Under the pieces are notes generated by a model. The model searched no databases, had not been told where the DNA came from, and saw only the letters and a program-made list of their open reading frames with translations. The translations under genes were made by a program, and so were the position numbers. A stretch of DNA of 64,000 nucleotides from assembly GCA_021014325.1 (NCBI GenBank), contig CM037475.1, forward strand, positions 5,363,001-5,427,000. Direction: 5' to 3'. The first letter of the stretch is position 1. The number at the start of each line of letters is the position of its first letter. Origin of the DNA: Plazaster borealis. Lineage: Eukaryota; Echinodermata; Asteroidea; Forcipulatida; Labidiasteridae. Below are positions 11,790 through 22,300 of the stretch, in pieces.

Positions 11790-12012
11790 ATTTTTTTCAC
11801 AGAACTCGGGGAAGTACTGAGTACACAGTGCTTCATACACATCGGTTTAAGGGTAAAAAACAAATTATATTCTTTAAAATCAACATCTAGCTAATTATGT
11901 GTTATTTGAATGCTCTTATTTGATGGGCAAATAAACCCAGTTTTGAGTTTTGACAGGAAAATTCCTGGTTTTGGCATGGAGCATCACATCCTTTAATAAA
12001 ATTATTATTATT
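11790..12012 (+). repeat. Element H tail, copy 1
   Basis: The segment CAGAACTCGGGGAAGTACTG, then CAGTGCTTCATACACATCGG, resembles 41987-42060 on the same strand and the reverse of about 47820-47880. It ends with ATTATTATT. Likely the 3' part of a SINE or LINE. Confidence 0.45.
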
Positions 12013-12233
12013 TTTTTTAAAAAGAAATAGCTGTTGCAAACTGCTTACCAACAAAATGACCTGTAGTTTATGTACAACCTGTTTATGGCCTGACTTCTCA
12101 ACCTTGGTGGAGTTTTTCCGAAGATAAACTTTGCTAGGGGGCGAAAACGTCAGACCATTAATAATTTGTGCACATATTTAATTAGTCAATGCCTTGAAGC
12201 AGTATATTCTAATTCATATTTAACATTGGACTG

Positions 12234-12380
12234 CTCTGACAACCCTATGTTCCGATAACTCCTCGTGATCTACAGCTAGAGATAGGGTTAGGGTTAAGAT
12301 TAGGATTAAGATTAGGATTAGCATTAGGGTTAGGATTAGGAAGATACATTATGGGTGTCTGAACATAGGGGTGTCAGAAC
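12234..12380 (+). repeat. Telomere-like repeats inside an inverted repeat
   Basis: About ten TTAGGG-type hexamers (TTAGGG, TTAAGA, TTAGGA, TTAGCA) fill 12283-12342. They are flanked by inverted arms: CTCTGACAACCCTATGTTC at 12234-12252 and GAACATAGGGGTGTCAGA at 12361-12378. The array is degenerate and too short to be a chromosome end. Confidence 0.75.
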
Positions 12381-12381
12381 A

Positions 12382-12904
12382 TGGGGGGTGTTGGAGCAAA
12401 ACCTTAACAGTAGATGACAAAACTCAGATGCAAACTTGGGTATTTGCGTACATGTGGTTAGACCCCAAACCCCCTAAGACTATCTCAGGACCAAACTGCA
12501 GCAATTGACATCGTTAAGCCTGGATGCCCCTGGAAAAGAAACCTCATCAGCCATTTTGTGTCCAAGTATAAGGCCAAATAAAAATAAAAACATGTTTAGC
12601 GTCCCCGCCCGCTTCCTTTTAATTTAAGAGGCTGCCTCCTTTTTAATTTTTTCTTTTTTAAACAAGAAAACATTGATACATTTTAAACGATCCTTGACAA
12701 TTTTTTTTTTTTTTTTAAATGAATAAACTTCAACACACGAACCATCTTGAAAAATAGCCCGGCCGGTTGTCTCTAAAAATGTGTCGGGCGGACATTAACA
12801 AAAAAAACACCCCAAAAAACAAAACAAACCCTCCTCCTTCCTTTTTTCAAAAAGGCAGGACGCTGAACATGTTTTTATTTTTATTTGGCCTTACATTCTC
12901 TTGT
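12382..12904. other. AT-rich non-coding DNA
   Basis: T and A runs around 12637-12720 and 12797-12830. No repeat family member or exon signal was recognised. Confidence 0.4.
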
Positions 12905-13246
12905 TTTATTTTGATGCTCGTTAATTTTAGAGTTTTCAATATTGGTTTGACTTTATTGCATCCAATGACGTCAGTAAGCTTTAAATGCTCTGGGGGGAAA
13001 AACGCTTCATCTGCAATTTCGTGTTTGTGATTTTCATATGCTTTGTTTTGCTGAAACCCCTTCATAAGATGGAGTGTTTTCAATATTGTTTTAATAATAT
13101 TGCAGCAAATGATGTCATTTGGGTAAAAAAGGGGGGAAGGAAAACCTCACCATGCATTTTTGTTTTAGTTGTTCACATTGTTATAGTTTGATTTTAACCC
13201 CTGGTAAGATTTAGTGTTTTCAGTATTGTTTTGAAAATATTCAGCC
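12905..13246 (+). repeat. Degenerate ~140-bp tandem repeat
   Basis: The segment TTTTCAATATTGNTTT recurs at about 12933, 13078 and 13219. Related surrounding sequence (ATTGCANNCAATGAYGTCA, then TTCATAAGAT/TGGTAAGATTTAG) supports about two and a half diverged copies. Confidence 0.4.
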
Positions 13247-13608
13247 TCAGAGGCAGGGTGTACTTTTGGTAATTACTCTACAAGTTAATGGCCATAAAAA
13301 CTTACTTGGAAAGGAGCACTGAAGAGCTTTTGATAGTATGAACCATTGTGAGAAACGACTCCCTTTAAAGTAGTGTAGTTTTGGAGAAAGAGGTAATTTT
13401 CATAAATTTGAATATGAGAAATTTTCAGGCTCAAGCATCTGAAAGCAAACAATTCAATGCAACAAGGGTGTTTTTTCTTTCATTATTTTCTTGCAACCTT
13501 GATGACCAATTGAGCTCAAATTTTCACAGGTTTGTTATTTTATGCATATGTTGGATAAGTCAGGATACTGGTCTTTGACAAACACCAAAAGTTTACCCTG
13601 CCTTTTAA
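13247..13608 (-). mobile_element. MITE family A, diverged copy
   Basis: Ends are AGGCAGGGTGTACTTTTGGTA and CAAAAGTTTACCCTGCCTTTT. The interior keeps AACGACTCCCT, GAGAAAGAGGTAATTT, GTTTTTTCTTTCAT and GATGACCAATTGAGC in the order seen in other A copies, but the central palindrome is lost. Confidence 0.75.
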
Positions 13609-14087
13609 TGCTTTGGTAACAAAAAACAAAAACAACCAATTGAAAACCACACTGCAAAGATTTTCTGTTTAAGGTGTTCACACTCTGATGTTTTGTTTTA
13701 ACGTTTATCCATGAGAAGTTTTAGTGTTATTGTTTTAATAAATAAACTAGGCAGATGCACTACGCAGACGCACAAACGCGTATGCCTCACGCCACCATCA
13801 GCCACATACAAAAAGTTCCGATGTTCTTTCATTTTCCCCCACCAGAAGTGTTAGTGCGAATGCGCGATGTGCAAATTACATATTATTTCATGGGAAGGGT
13901 CAGTTAGGCTTTACTGTGTGTTAATATATGAATAATTAATGTTAATGAATGCAATGGTGAGAATATTTTCCATTTAACAAACTAAAGACCGGTTTGTAGT
14001 CGGTGGCGCGATGATAATCGTCGAACACTGAAGGGCGCCAGTGTCTTCAGTGTATAGACACTGATGCTTCAACGAAAAATACAAACT
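13609..14087. other. No gene or repeat recognised
   Basis: Mixed-composition DNA. The only near-match inside the window is a weak resemblance of 13700-13740 to the 12905-13246 repeat. Confidence 0.4.
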
Positions 14088-14420
14088 GCGTGTCGTTGCC
14101 GAGCAGTCTAGTTCACCGGACCCAAGCTCTGCTGTCAGCGGCAGAGTGTGGGTTCGATACCTGGTCATGACACATGAGCCCTTGAGCAAGACACTTAACC
14201 ATAATTGCTCCGTAAAAAGTTTGGAAGGTAGTGCAATCTGCTCTACCAGCCAGGCTCCTAGTGGATGATACCCATGCCTACATCCTTACGGACTGTGAAG
14301 GGGGTAACCCTGTTTCAGCCCCTGGAGAAGGTGGCAACGTGCCCCTTGGTGGCAGTTGATTTGGGTCGACAGCCCAAATTAGTTAAGTGTAGCACTGACC
14401 TTGTGATGTTAGGCGATGGA
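14088..14420 (+). mobile_element. tRNA-Leu-type SINE head with foreign body
   Basis: The first 110 bp are a diverged tRNA-Leu-like head: TCGTTGCCGAGCAG A box, CCGGACCCAAGCTC anticodon arm, GGGTTCGATACC B box. The usual GACACN..TTGAGCAAGACACTTAACC segment follows. The rest differs from the other copies. The stretch 14338-14400 (GGGTCGACAGCCCAAATTAG, GTGTAGC) matches 23339-23388 in reverse. Confidence 0.6.
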
Positions 14421-14828
14421 TCTCTCTCTCAAATTTTTTTTATCGCGTGTAAAGTTTTCAGCCGCGCGTCCAACCGCCCTAATTGTGCAAGCGTGTTCTA
14501 GCGTGCAACAGTGTAAAAAGGATGAAACGCTGAATAGTACCAAAATGCACCCTTAATGATGTAGACCATGGAATGGTGTGAAGTATCTACTTAGGTGTTT
14601 CTACTTTACCCTCTTGTTCATGATTTAGTCTCTTCATTAAAACAGAAAATGCATCATGATTGAAGCAATTCACAAGACACCTCTATGATTAACTGGGTCA
14701 ACCTGCATGCCTGTAAACTCTTGAAATTTCACGCATGAATGAGCATGATCCATCATTTATAAAATAATAGTAAAAAAGGGCAGGGGCAGTGGGTAATGAG
14801 GTAGGGGGTAGAGTTTGATTTTCCACTG
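14421..14828. other. No gene or repeat recognised
   Basis: Contains no frame longer than 78 codons and no match to other parts of the window. Confidence 0.4.
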
Positions 14829-15176
14829 TTAAAGGCCCTGTACACTATTGGTAAGATCGAAAAACACAATGTTCACAGATTCACACACAACTTACATGAT
14901 TTAAAGTAAGTATTGGTAGAAAGGGTTCCTTAAAATATTTCTGCCTAAAATGCTATCGTTTCTGAGAAATGAGTGAAACAATAGTTTTTATCACGCGTGA
15001 TATTTTGAAAAAACAGAAAACATATAAGGTCTCTTTTCACTATTTTCTCGTGATCTCGATGACCAATTGAGCTCAAACTTTCACAGGTTTGTTTGTTCAT
15101 GCATATGTTGAATCACACAAAATGTGGACACTGATTTTGAGCTGTTAGTGTTACCAAAAGTGTACAATACCTTTAA
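14829..15176 (+). mobile_element. MITE family B, copy 2 (best preserved)
   Basis: 348 bp from TTAAAGGCCCTGTACACTA to GTGTACAATACCTTTAA. Diagnostic segments are AAACACAATGTTCACAGATT, GGTAGAAAGGGTTCCTTAAA and GATGACCAATTGAGCTCAAA. A small perfect palindrome ATCACGCGTGAT sits at the centre (about 14989-15000). Confidence 0.9.
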
Positions 15177-15720
15177 AAGGAAACCCACACACCAATCACA
15201 ACCAAGTTGTAAAAAAAACCACCTAACATTTACTAAGGGGCCATTCAGAATAGTCAATGATTCTTTTTCAAAATTGTGGGTGGGTGGGTCAAAAGAAATA
15301 ACTGATAATCGAAATTCAGTTTTTGTTTTGACAAATTACATATATATATAAAATATGAAAAAGAAGAAGACAAAATACCCCGCTGGCCAAGATCGTCAAT
15401 TTCATTCCTGATAAAAACTTCAAAGTTGTTTGCCAGGAAAAGCCATTGAAAACTACTGATGTTAGAGACCTTTGATCTAAAATATCTGGTTCATTTGAGG
15501 CATTACTTTGTTCTTCAGTGTATAGATTATATTATGAGGCCATTCAATATTAAAAAGTTTGAAGTTTGTTAACATTGACTTTTCTAAATGGCCCCTAATA
15601 TCTGCAAAAATGTGTATGTTAAATATTCATTTAATTTAAAAAAACGCTTTCCATGTCACATAGAGATCCCAAAGCTCTGTACAATTCAAAATCCACAAGT
15701 TATTAAATGTATCAGGGTAG
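15177..15720. other. No gene or repeat recognised
   Basis: AT-rich sequence with a TATATATATA tract at about 15341. A 75-codon frame starting in MITE B runs in from the left and has no independent support. Confidence 0.4.
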
Positions 15721-15889
15721 GCATGGTATTCTTCCTACTTTGGTCTGATTTCCGATTTGTTTGCCCCCATAAAGGTCAGTAAATGGTTATTAAACAGCAT
15801 GAAAAATATATAATAGCCTGTATGTACATGCAGGGCCAGCCCTTGTGCTACTCTGTCCTACATTTTTTCCCAAGGGCCAAATATCATGC
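15721..15889 (+). mobile_element. MITE family I, copy 1
   Basis: Starts GCATGGTATTCTTCC and ends GGGCCAAATATCATGC, giving inverted GCATGATATT-type ends. It shares CTGATTTCCGATTTGTTTGCC and the end block with 21808-21968 and 62324-62530. Confidence 0.7.
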
Positions 15890-15974
15890 TTGATGTATAA
15901 ATTAATGTTGTTCATGCCTTTCAACAAAATATTCATGTAGATAAGACACAATGTCAACATCTGTATATGTTTGC

Positions 15975-16371
15975 TTAAAGGGATTGTAAACGTTTTGTAA
16001 TTGGAACCCACTGTTTGTTTCAATCCTATTTAGTTGTAGATATATACCTTAAAACTAACTGTTAACATTTCATTTCAAAGCGTGGTAGCGTTTTTGAGAT
16101 ATCGCCGAAAATTCCGGAGTGGTTATGTTCACGCAGGAAGAATAATCTGCAATGGAGTACACAATCTGAAAGACGTATTGTCAGTAACGCTTCTCAGATT
16201 CAAATTGTTGGGGACAAAAAGTGAAGTTTTTCCATAACCGCTGTACTTCAAAGTGAAAAGTTTCTCAAAATGCATTAAACTATCCAAAGCTGTTCTACTT
16301 CTTACCAAGTAAGTTTTTATTGCCATTCATTTTCAGAGTCATTACCAAACGTATACAGACAGACCCTTTAA
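15975..16371 (-). mobile_element. MITE family C, copy 3
   Basis: Full-length, from TTAAAGGGATTGTAAACG to CGTATACAGACAGACCCTTTAA. The central hairpin is partly preserved (GACGTATTGTCAGTAACGC at about 16171). Same orientation as 11324 and 18866. Confidence 0.85.
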
Positions 16372-16930
16372 TACTTAAACTAATGTAGCATAGTCTTTCC
16401 TTTTGGTCTATTCTCCAGAGTTACCTCCTCCCCTGCAGATTTACAGTTTTTAGTCGCCACTTATCTCAATTTCTTTGTGATAATTTTTCCCCATCAGATC
16501 ATTTGTCTCGTCATAATTAATTAACTAGTTATTGATTTAATTACTTAATTAATTATTTTTGTTGTTTTCTCTTCTAAAGGCACTCCACTACAAACCTTGG
16601 CTTATTAGGATCGTGCCTCCACAATATTTGTCTTTTGCATTATTCTGTTATAAACTGTTCATGATGAAAATAAATGTAATATTGAATTGAATTGTATTGA
16701 AACTGTTCCTACCATGAGTTTTCACACATTAAATATCCTACCTAAGTAAATACACAATGTACACATGTAGTTTACTGTACATTCACATTTTACAGTCGGA
16801 TACAATCAATGGTTACCAGAAGGAAAGTTTCAACAATTTATTTCACATATTATACAAATTCTTCTCAAAAAGAGCAACTGGAAAATTTAAGAGCATTTAC
16901 AAGAGCAGTTAGCATTCATAGCATAGCTTA
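16372..16930. other. Unassigned DNA with a LINE-like tail
   Basis: About 16585-16695 ends AATAAATGTAATATTGAATTG and a short run of AATTG-type repeats, similar to a retroposon 3' end. No reading frame supports it. Confidence 0.35.
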
Positions 16931-17390
16931 TAGGTAGGGTCATAGATCGGTAAATACTCAAAAAATTAATGACCATAAAAACTTACTTGGTAAGAAGCAT
17001 TGCAGCTGTTGATAGTATAAACTATTTTGAGAAAGGATTCCCTTTCGAAATAATATGATTTGGATATTTTTTCACCACAAAACATTGGAAGCTGAAAAAC
17101 GATTCATACAAGAATCGTTTCTCAGATTTGTGAGGGTTGGCGTCCGTTTGCAAATGCTTAGGCCAGAGATTTGGTTGGTACCCGCTGTCACCTCGCTAAA
17201 CGTGGATGGATTCTATGTTCTTGTGAAAATACCGTGACAGTTTTTGCTGTCTGCTCAGCAAGTAGACACTGTATTCAGCTGAAACTTTCACATGTGACTT
17301 TTATTGTATCTTTCTTTATCATTTTGCCTATAAATATTAAGCATTACGTTGACAAAAAACAATCTTTGACCCTGACTTTAAATTATTATT
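16931..17390. mobile_element. Degenerate A/C-type MITE
   Basis: Keeps ATTAATGACCATAAAAACTT, ACTTGGTAAGAAGCA and GATAGTATAAACTATTTTGAG at one end, and CAATCTTTGACC at the other. The inner region has a palindrome around 17095-17130 (ACGATTC...GAATCGT). The interior from about 17135 is not alignable by eye. Confidence 0.5.
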
Positions 17391-17524
17391 GATTATTATT
17401 TTTTTATTATAAATTTATGTCCTCAACAAGCAATCAACCCAAGAAAAATCAGTTTTCAAATTTGCGTGAAAACAAAGAAAAGGAGTTTTTGAAATGTGAG
17501 GGATTTTGTAGATATTCATTCCAG

Positions 17525-17555
17525 GCTTATTTTGATTGCTGCAATCAAAATAAGC
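17525..17555. repeat. 31-bp near-perfect hairpin
   Basis: Arms of 15 bp (GCTTATTTTGATTGC and its reverse complement) flank a single central base. Confidence 0.75.
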
Positions 17556-17724
17556 AACAGTGATTTGTGGGGTCTGCAAATGCTATTTCTCTTGACTTTG
17601 ACAGTATTTCGAACAAAAACATTTTTCTTGAGGATTGGTACTGGTATGAACTTTATCAGTGAGCTTTCAGATTGAAACAAATCAATTTAATTTTTGTTGA
17701 CCAGTTCTGTACTTTGTCTGGTAA

Positions 17725-18090
17725 AAAGATGGACAATATTGGTAATTGTCAAAAACCAGTCATCTCACCTTATGTGACCCAACATAAACATGAAATAACA
17801 ATCCTGTGAAAGTTTAAGCTCAATTGGTTTTCAGAGTCACAAGAAAATAGTGGGGGAAAAAAACAACTTTTGATATGTTTTTACTGGTTTCAAAGATCAG
17901 GAATTGGAATCGCAAGATCAATGCTAATTCTTTTGCTAATTTCTTAAAAACTATATAGCATTTCAAGTAAAAAATATGGAGGGAAGTTTTCCCACCATGA
18001 CCATCTTTATACCATGTTAAGTTAGGTGCAAATCTGTGAACTCTTTTTATTTTCAATCTTACCAATGTTGTGCTCAAACATGCCCTTTAA
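17725..18090 (-). mobile_element. MITE family B, old copy 3
   Basis: Diverged but collinear with 6175-6506: GTGAAAGTTTAAGCTCAATTGG, CACAAGAAAATAGTG, GTGCAAATCTGTGAAC and a TGCCCTTTAA end. The left end has lost its TTAAAGG start. Confidence 0.7.
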
Positions 18091-18644
18091 GGACTTCAAA
18101 ATGGCGTTTATCACAAAATCAGGACTTTCCCTTTAAAAACTGGATTGTTAATTTAACCCAAGGATTGTCAACATGATGGATTTGTAAGACGCTTTGGCCA
18201 AATGGCCGATGCAATTTCCGCATTTGACGGATCACAAGGGGAGAATTCTGTATGCATTTTTTACACCTGACGTTGATCTAGATTCATCTGATTATCTTCT
18301 AGTTCAGAAATCTGTCAATCATCAAGGTGATTATTATTATTATTAAGAAAAAAATTGTTGGGGGGATCAAGGCCAAGTGTTCAAGACAAAAGTAACAAAT
18401 TGTTCATTAATCGCAGGAAAGCAACTGATTAGGTTAATATCTGGAAGCTGACTGATTGCAAAGTTCATGCTAGCAACAATCCCTCAGATGTCTGTCTGAA
18501 ATACTGAAGGAAGTTAAAGTCAAGGAAAAATAGCATTGCTTATTCCAGTTGCAGCAATCGACAGCTGTTTTTTGTTGTTTTTGCAAAAAAAACTGGGAAA
18601 CTGACTGGGTTAATTTTTAACAATTTTGGATTGTAAAAAAAAAA
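18091..18644. other. No gene or repeat recognised
   Basis: Contains an (ATT) tract at about 18329-18345. Otherwise featureless. Confidence 0.4.
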
Positions 18645-18706
18645 TGACTATAGTGGGACTTGAACCTGAGACCTCCGGATTACGTGCCAACTGAGCTATT
18701 TAGCCC
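18645..18706 (-). mobile_element. tRNA-like SINE head relic
   Basis: On the minus strand it reads AGGGCTAAATAGCTCAGTTGG, GGAGGTCTCAGGTTCAAGTCC and CACTATAGTCA, close to the tRNA-like unit at 63417-63490. About 8 bp of the anticodon arm are missing, so it cannot be a functional tRNA. Confidence 0.6.
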
Positions 18707-18865
18707 TAATGTTGGTGGTCTCCTTATTTTGTCAATATCTTTGTTTGGAAAATAGAAAGAAAATAGCTAATAATCAAATCTAATCTTAAAAGTTAAATCA
18801 ATTTTTGCTCAAATGGCAAAACAAATGGGGTAATGCATCTTTAAGGAATTGTTGTTACAAAGTAA

Positions 18866-19248
18866 TTAAAGGGATTGTATACGTTTGGTAATTGGAACCC
18901 ACTGTTTGTTTCAGTCCTATGTAGTTGTAGATATACACCATAAAACTAACCTGTGAAGATTTCGTTTGCAAAGGTGGTAGCGTTTTTGAAATATTGCCGA
19001 AAATCTGGAGCGGTTATGTCCACCCAGGAAGAATAATCTGCAATTGGAATACACTTTCTGAGAAATGTTAATACTGCATTAACATTTCTCAGATTCAAAT
19101 TTTGTGGGATAAAATCTGATATCTTTTTCCATAACCGCAGTACTTCAAAGTGAAAGGTTTCTCAAATTGCATTATACTATCCAAAGCTGCTGTACTTCTT
19201 ACCAAGTAAATTGTTATTGCAATTAATTTTCAGAGTCATTACCTTTAA
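18866..19248 (-). mobile_element. MITE family C, copy 4
   Basis: Starts TTAAAGGGATTGTATACG; the other end has lost the outer repeat and stops at CATTACCTTTA. It has the best central hairpin of the family: arms CTGAGAAATGTTAAT around ACTGC at about 19058-19092, perfectly paired. Confidence 0.8.
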
Positions 19249-19567
19249 GTCTGAACAACAGTAACTATTGAAGTGTTGTCTCATTTGACAAACATTTGTC
19301 TGTAGACAGATGTAATGTTTTTCAGAATTGTTCCTGGTTTTGATTGTTACTTTCAGGTTCTCTCATCTATGTTTTTATAAAGTATTTTAAAGTTTATTTA
19401 GGATATGTAGGACTGTTTGAAGGGTACTTAAAACATTAGTTTGGTGTTATTATATCAATTGTAATATCAACAGCAAACCAGTAATTGCTGATTGAAATAG
19501 TTGCCTCATAGAATTTTTGTTTTGGGAAAGAAAATCAGATACCATATTATGATAACTAAACAACAAA
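19249..19567. other. No gene or repeat recognised
   Basis: AT-rich linker between a MITE and the 104-bp minisatellite. Confidence 0.4.
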
Positions 19568-20150
19568 ACTGTTGGACTCTGATTATGGTGGTATGCCTGA
19601 TCCCATGTAAAGTATAATCAGTTTACTTGTGCAGTCCTCAGTCCAACACCATACAGTAACTCAACACCCAAACTGTTGGACTCTGATTATGGTGGTATGC
19701 CTGATCCCATGTGAAGTATAATCAGTTTGCTAGTGCAGTCGATCAGTCCAACACCATACAGTAACTCATGGAGTAACTCAACACTCAAACTGTTGGACTC
19801 TGATTATGGTGGTATACATGATCCCAAAGTATAATCAGTTTACTAGTGCAGTCCTCAGTCCAACACCATACAGTAACTCAACACCCAAACTGTTGGACTC
19901 TGATTATGGTGGTATACATGATCCCATGTTAAGCATAATCAGTTTACTAGTGCAGTCCTCAGTCCAACACCATACAGTAACTCAACACCCAAACTGTTGG
20001 ACTCTGATTATGGTGGTATACCTGATCCCATGTAAAGCATAATCAGTTTACTAGCGCAGTCCTCAGTCCAACACCATACAGTAACTCATTGGACTCTGAT
20101 TTATGGTGGTATCCCCATGTAAAGCAATTTCAGTTTACTAGCGCACTCCT
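19568..20150 (+). repeat. ~104-bp minisatellite, about 5.6 copies
   Basis: Units begin with ACTGTTGGACTCTGATTATG at 19568, 19672, 19789, 19889 and 19993, with a partial unit from about 20086. Each contains GTGCAGTCCTCAGTCCAACA and ends CAGTAACTCAACACCCAA. The second unit carries a 13-bp internal duplication of CATGGAGTAACT-like sequence. The frame across it is a by-product. Confidence 0.9.
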
Positions 20151-20398
20151 CATATATAATTTTGAAGGGTGGGTAATTATGCTTCTAAGGGAATGCCTGT
20201 TTTATTCTGTTGTTTGGTTTGAGGATCTAACTTTAAAAGAGCCAAGCTTGCTGTCTTGCTCTATGCTTATTGGGTGACGCCCAAATTGGACCGAATTAAA
20301 TGCTTGTGCAGCAAAATTTACCTGATAGACAAATGGGAATGCTTTAATGATGTGTGTCATACACGTGCCTTGGCCATTATTCCATATAAAGGGTTATT

Positions 20399-20709
20399 AA
20401 CCCTTTAGAGACTATTCATTTCTGTAATCATCACAAAACGCCCAGATGCTAATATTGTTCATTTCTTTAATCATATTTTGTCAGTAAAAGTGTCAACAGA
20501 CATAACATGAAACAGAAAATCTAGTTATGTGCTCAGAAATTGGGATACTATGTTAACATACTACATTGGAAAATTTCATATCATGAGACATGACCTTTAC
20601 TTTGACCTCTTTATGTGAATGGAAGTAGGTCAAACCTTGCGGCCGTTTGCGGCCGCTGTGGGCATTTTGGTACAAGCCGCTTCGGTTCCGCTATTGTCTC
20701 TAAAGGGTT
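20399..20709. mobile_element. Candidate MITE with 14-bp perfect ends
   Basis: AACCCTTTAGAGAC at 20399-20412 is repeated inverted as GTCTCTAAAGGGTT at 20696-20709. The interior includes a GGCCGTTTGCGGCCGCTG block at about 20641. No second copy in the window, so the element is unproven. Confidence 0.4.
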
Positions 20710-20776
20710 CATCAATCTGAACCCAACCGCTATTATTTATACCTGTTGCAACCCCTCCAATTTATTTCAATGGTAT

Positions 20777-21274
20777 CTGGGAACGCCCACAAAAAACAAT
20801 CCTAGCTCATGATGTGCTACATGTGGCATCACTGGTGGAACTAGAAATGTTAAGAAATGCTTAGTGCTACCACAACAGTACGTGCCTGTACATGGTAGCA
20901 ATGAAATTCAGACGTTTTGGTGACGTTTCTTGTTCCACCAGTGATGTCATTTCGTTTCATTTCATTTCATTTATTCTGGTTATGAAGCCAAGAACTCTCA
21001 GAAAGCGAACTTGATCACTGTACTAGCTAAGAACCCAATGGAGAGAAGACAAAGAAGGAAATTTCAGTTTTAGATGTGGGAGGAAAACCCCAGAGAAATA
21101 CTCCAGGGAAAACCCACGCAGTCGGGTAGGGACTGAAAACCCAATCCACATAATGCCCCCGGTGGCATTTGAACCGGGGTCCTAGAGGTGGAAGGCGAGG
21201 AAAGATACCGCTACACCAACCCAACCGTCACATATCACATCATGAGCTAGTCCTGTTTTTTTAGGCATTCCCAG
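20777..21274. mobile_element. Palindromic MITE split by a SINE
   Basis: Outer ends CTGGGAACGCC...GGCATTCCCAG continue inward as CCTAGCTCATGATGTG / CACATCATGAGCTAG. Inner arms are GGCATCACTGGTGGAAC (20827-20843) and GTTCCACCAGTGATG (20932-20946). Removing 20951-21225 restores a continuous inverted repeat, so the SINE inserted into one arm. Confidence 0.75.
20951..21225 (-). mobile_element. tRNA-derived SINE (family 2), - copy
   Basis: On the minus strand the head reads GGTTGGTGTAGCGGTATC (A box), then ACCCCGGTTCAAATGCCAC (B box). GGATTGGGTTTTCAGTCCC and GGTTTTCCTCCCACATCT follow, as in 7461-7735. The tail is AATGAAATGAAATGAAACGAAA. Confidence 0.8.
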
Positions 21275-21807
21275 AGTGATTTTTTTAAATGAGATACAAA
21301 ATTTAAAATGGGATAGTAACAGGTATATTTTCAGCTGATTCATTATTTATCAATTACAAACTTTTACATGGCATATGGACAAGGTAGTACAGCATGCATC
21401 CTTTAAAATTTGCCATACAGCCAATATGGCCACACACATGCTAGTGATGCACTCAGCAGTCTCTAGGTTACATTGCTGTCATGATGCCCTACCATCCTGG
21501 GTTGTTTATATAATCAAGAGAGGGAAACAAAATCTTGCAGTGTTGGATCTGGTCTCCAAGCTGGTCTCTGAAAAGCCCTTTGATAAAATAGGTTGTATTC
21601 TTTCAAAAATCTTTAATGAAATTTAATTAAAACATGTCTGTAAATCTGAAGCCTGTTCTTGAATTCCTCTTCATTAAACACGTCGAGCATTCTGTATTCA
21701 TGTATCAGGAATGTTATGCACTGTCAAGATAACATACATACATACATAATGACTCCTTTAAGGGTGGCAGTAACATTAAAAAATATCTCTTAAGCTCCTT
21801 TCACCAG
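21275..21807. other. No gene or repeat recognised
   Basis: An 83-codon frame (21375-21626) has no recognisable domain. CATACATACATACATAAT at about 21732 is the only simple repeat. Confidence 0.4.
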
Positions 21808-21968
21808 GCATGATATTCTTCCTACTTCAATCTGATTTCCGATTTTTTTGCCCTCAGAAAAATCAGCAACATTGTTATTTAATATAGCCTGAAAATCTAT
21901 CAAAAGCCTACACCATGTGTAGGTTATTCCTTGTACCATTAACATTTTCCAAGGGCCAAATATCATGC
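21808..21968 (+). mobile_element. MITE family I, copy 2
   Basis: GCATGATATTCTTCCTACTT at one end and GGGCCAAATATCATGC at the other. The interior shares TCTGATTTCCGATTT and a TAAAGCCTACACCAT-like block with the copy at 62324. Confidence 0.75.
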
Positions 21969-21969
21969 C

Positions 21970-22300
21970 TGTTTCACACCAGATGAATTTCCCAGTCACC
22001 ATTCCCAGGAAAATGTGGTTGACCTTGTCACACTTGACTTTCTAACCCTGGCAAACTCCTGGGAAATAGGCCTACCCATTTCCCGGGATATAGTTACCCC
22101 ATCTCGGGAGTTACCTCTGCTTGGGAGTAGGGTTAAGAGAGGTAACCCCAGGGTTTAGCATACTGAGTTTTCAGTCTTCCCAGGAAAATTGCTGTGAGTG
22201 TGAAACAAACATGGGGGTGGCAGTGGGGTTAAAACTCCCCAGGAATTTCCTGGGGTTATATTTCCTGGGATTTGTCTCTGTCATGTGAAAAGGGCTTTAT
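21970..22300 (+). repeat. Interspersed element J, copy 2
   Basis: Carries many CCCGGGA/CCTGGGA-type motifs: CCCGGGATATAG, TCTCGGGAGTTACC, CCCAGGAATTTCC. It aligns in reverse with 1021-1300. The ends (GTTTCACACC near 21970 and CATGTGAAAAGGGC near 22283) suggest TTTCACAY inverted termini. Confidence 0.6.

Noticed and set aside
12283..12342. Chromosome end or fusion scar
   Set aside because: Repeats are degenerate, about 60 bp long and bracketed by inverted arms.
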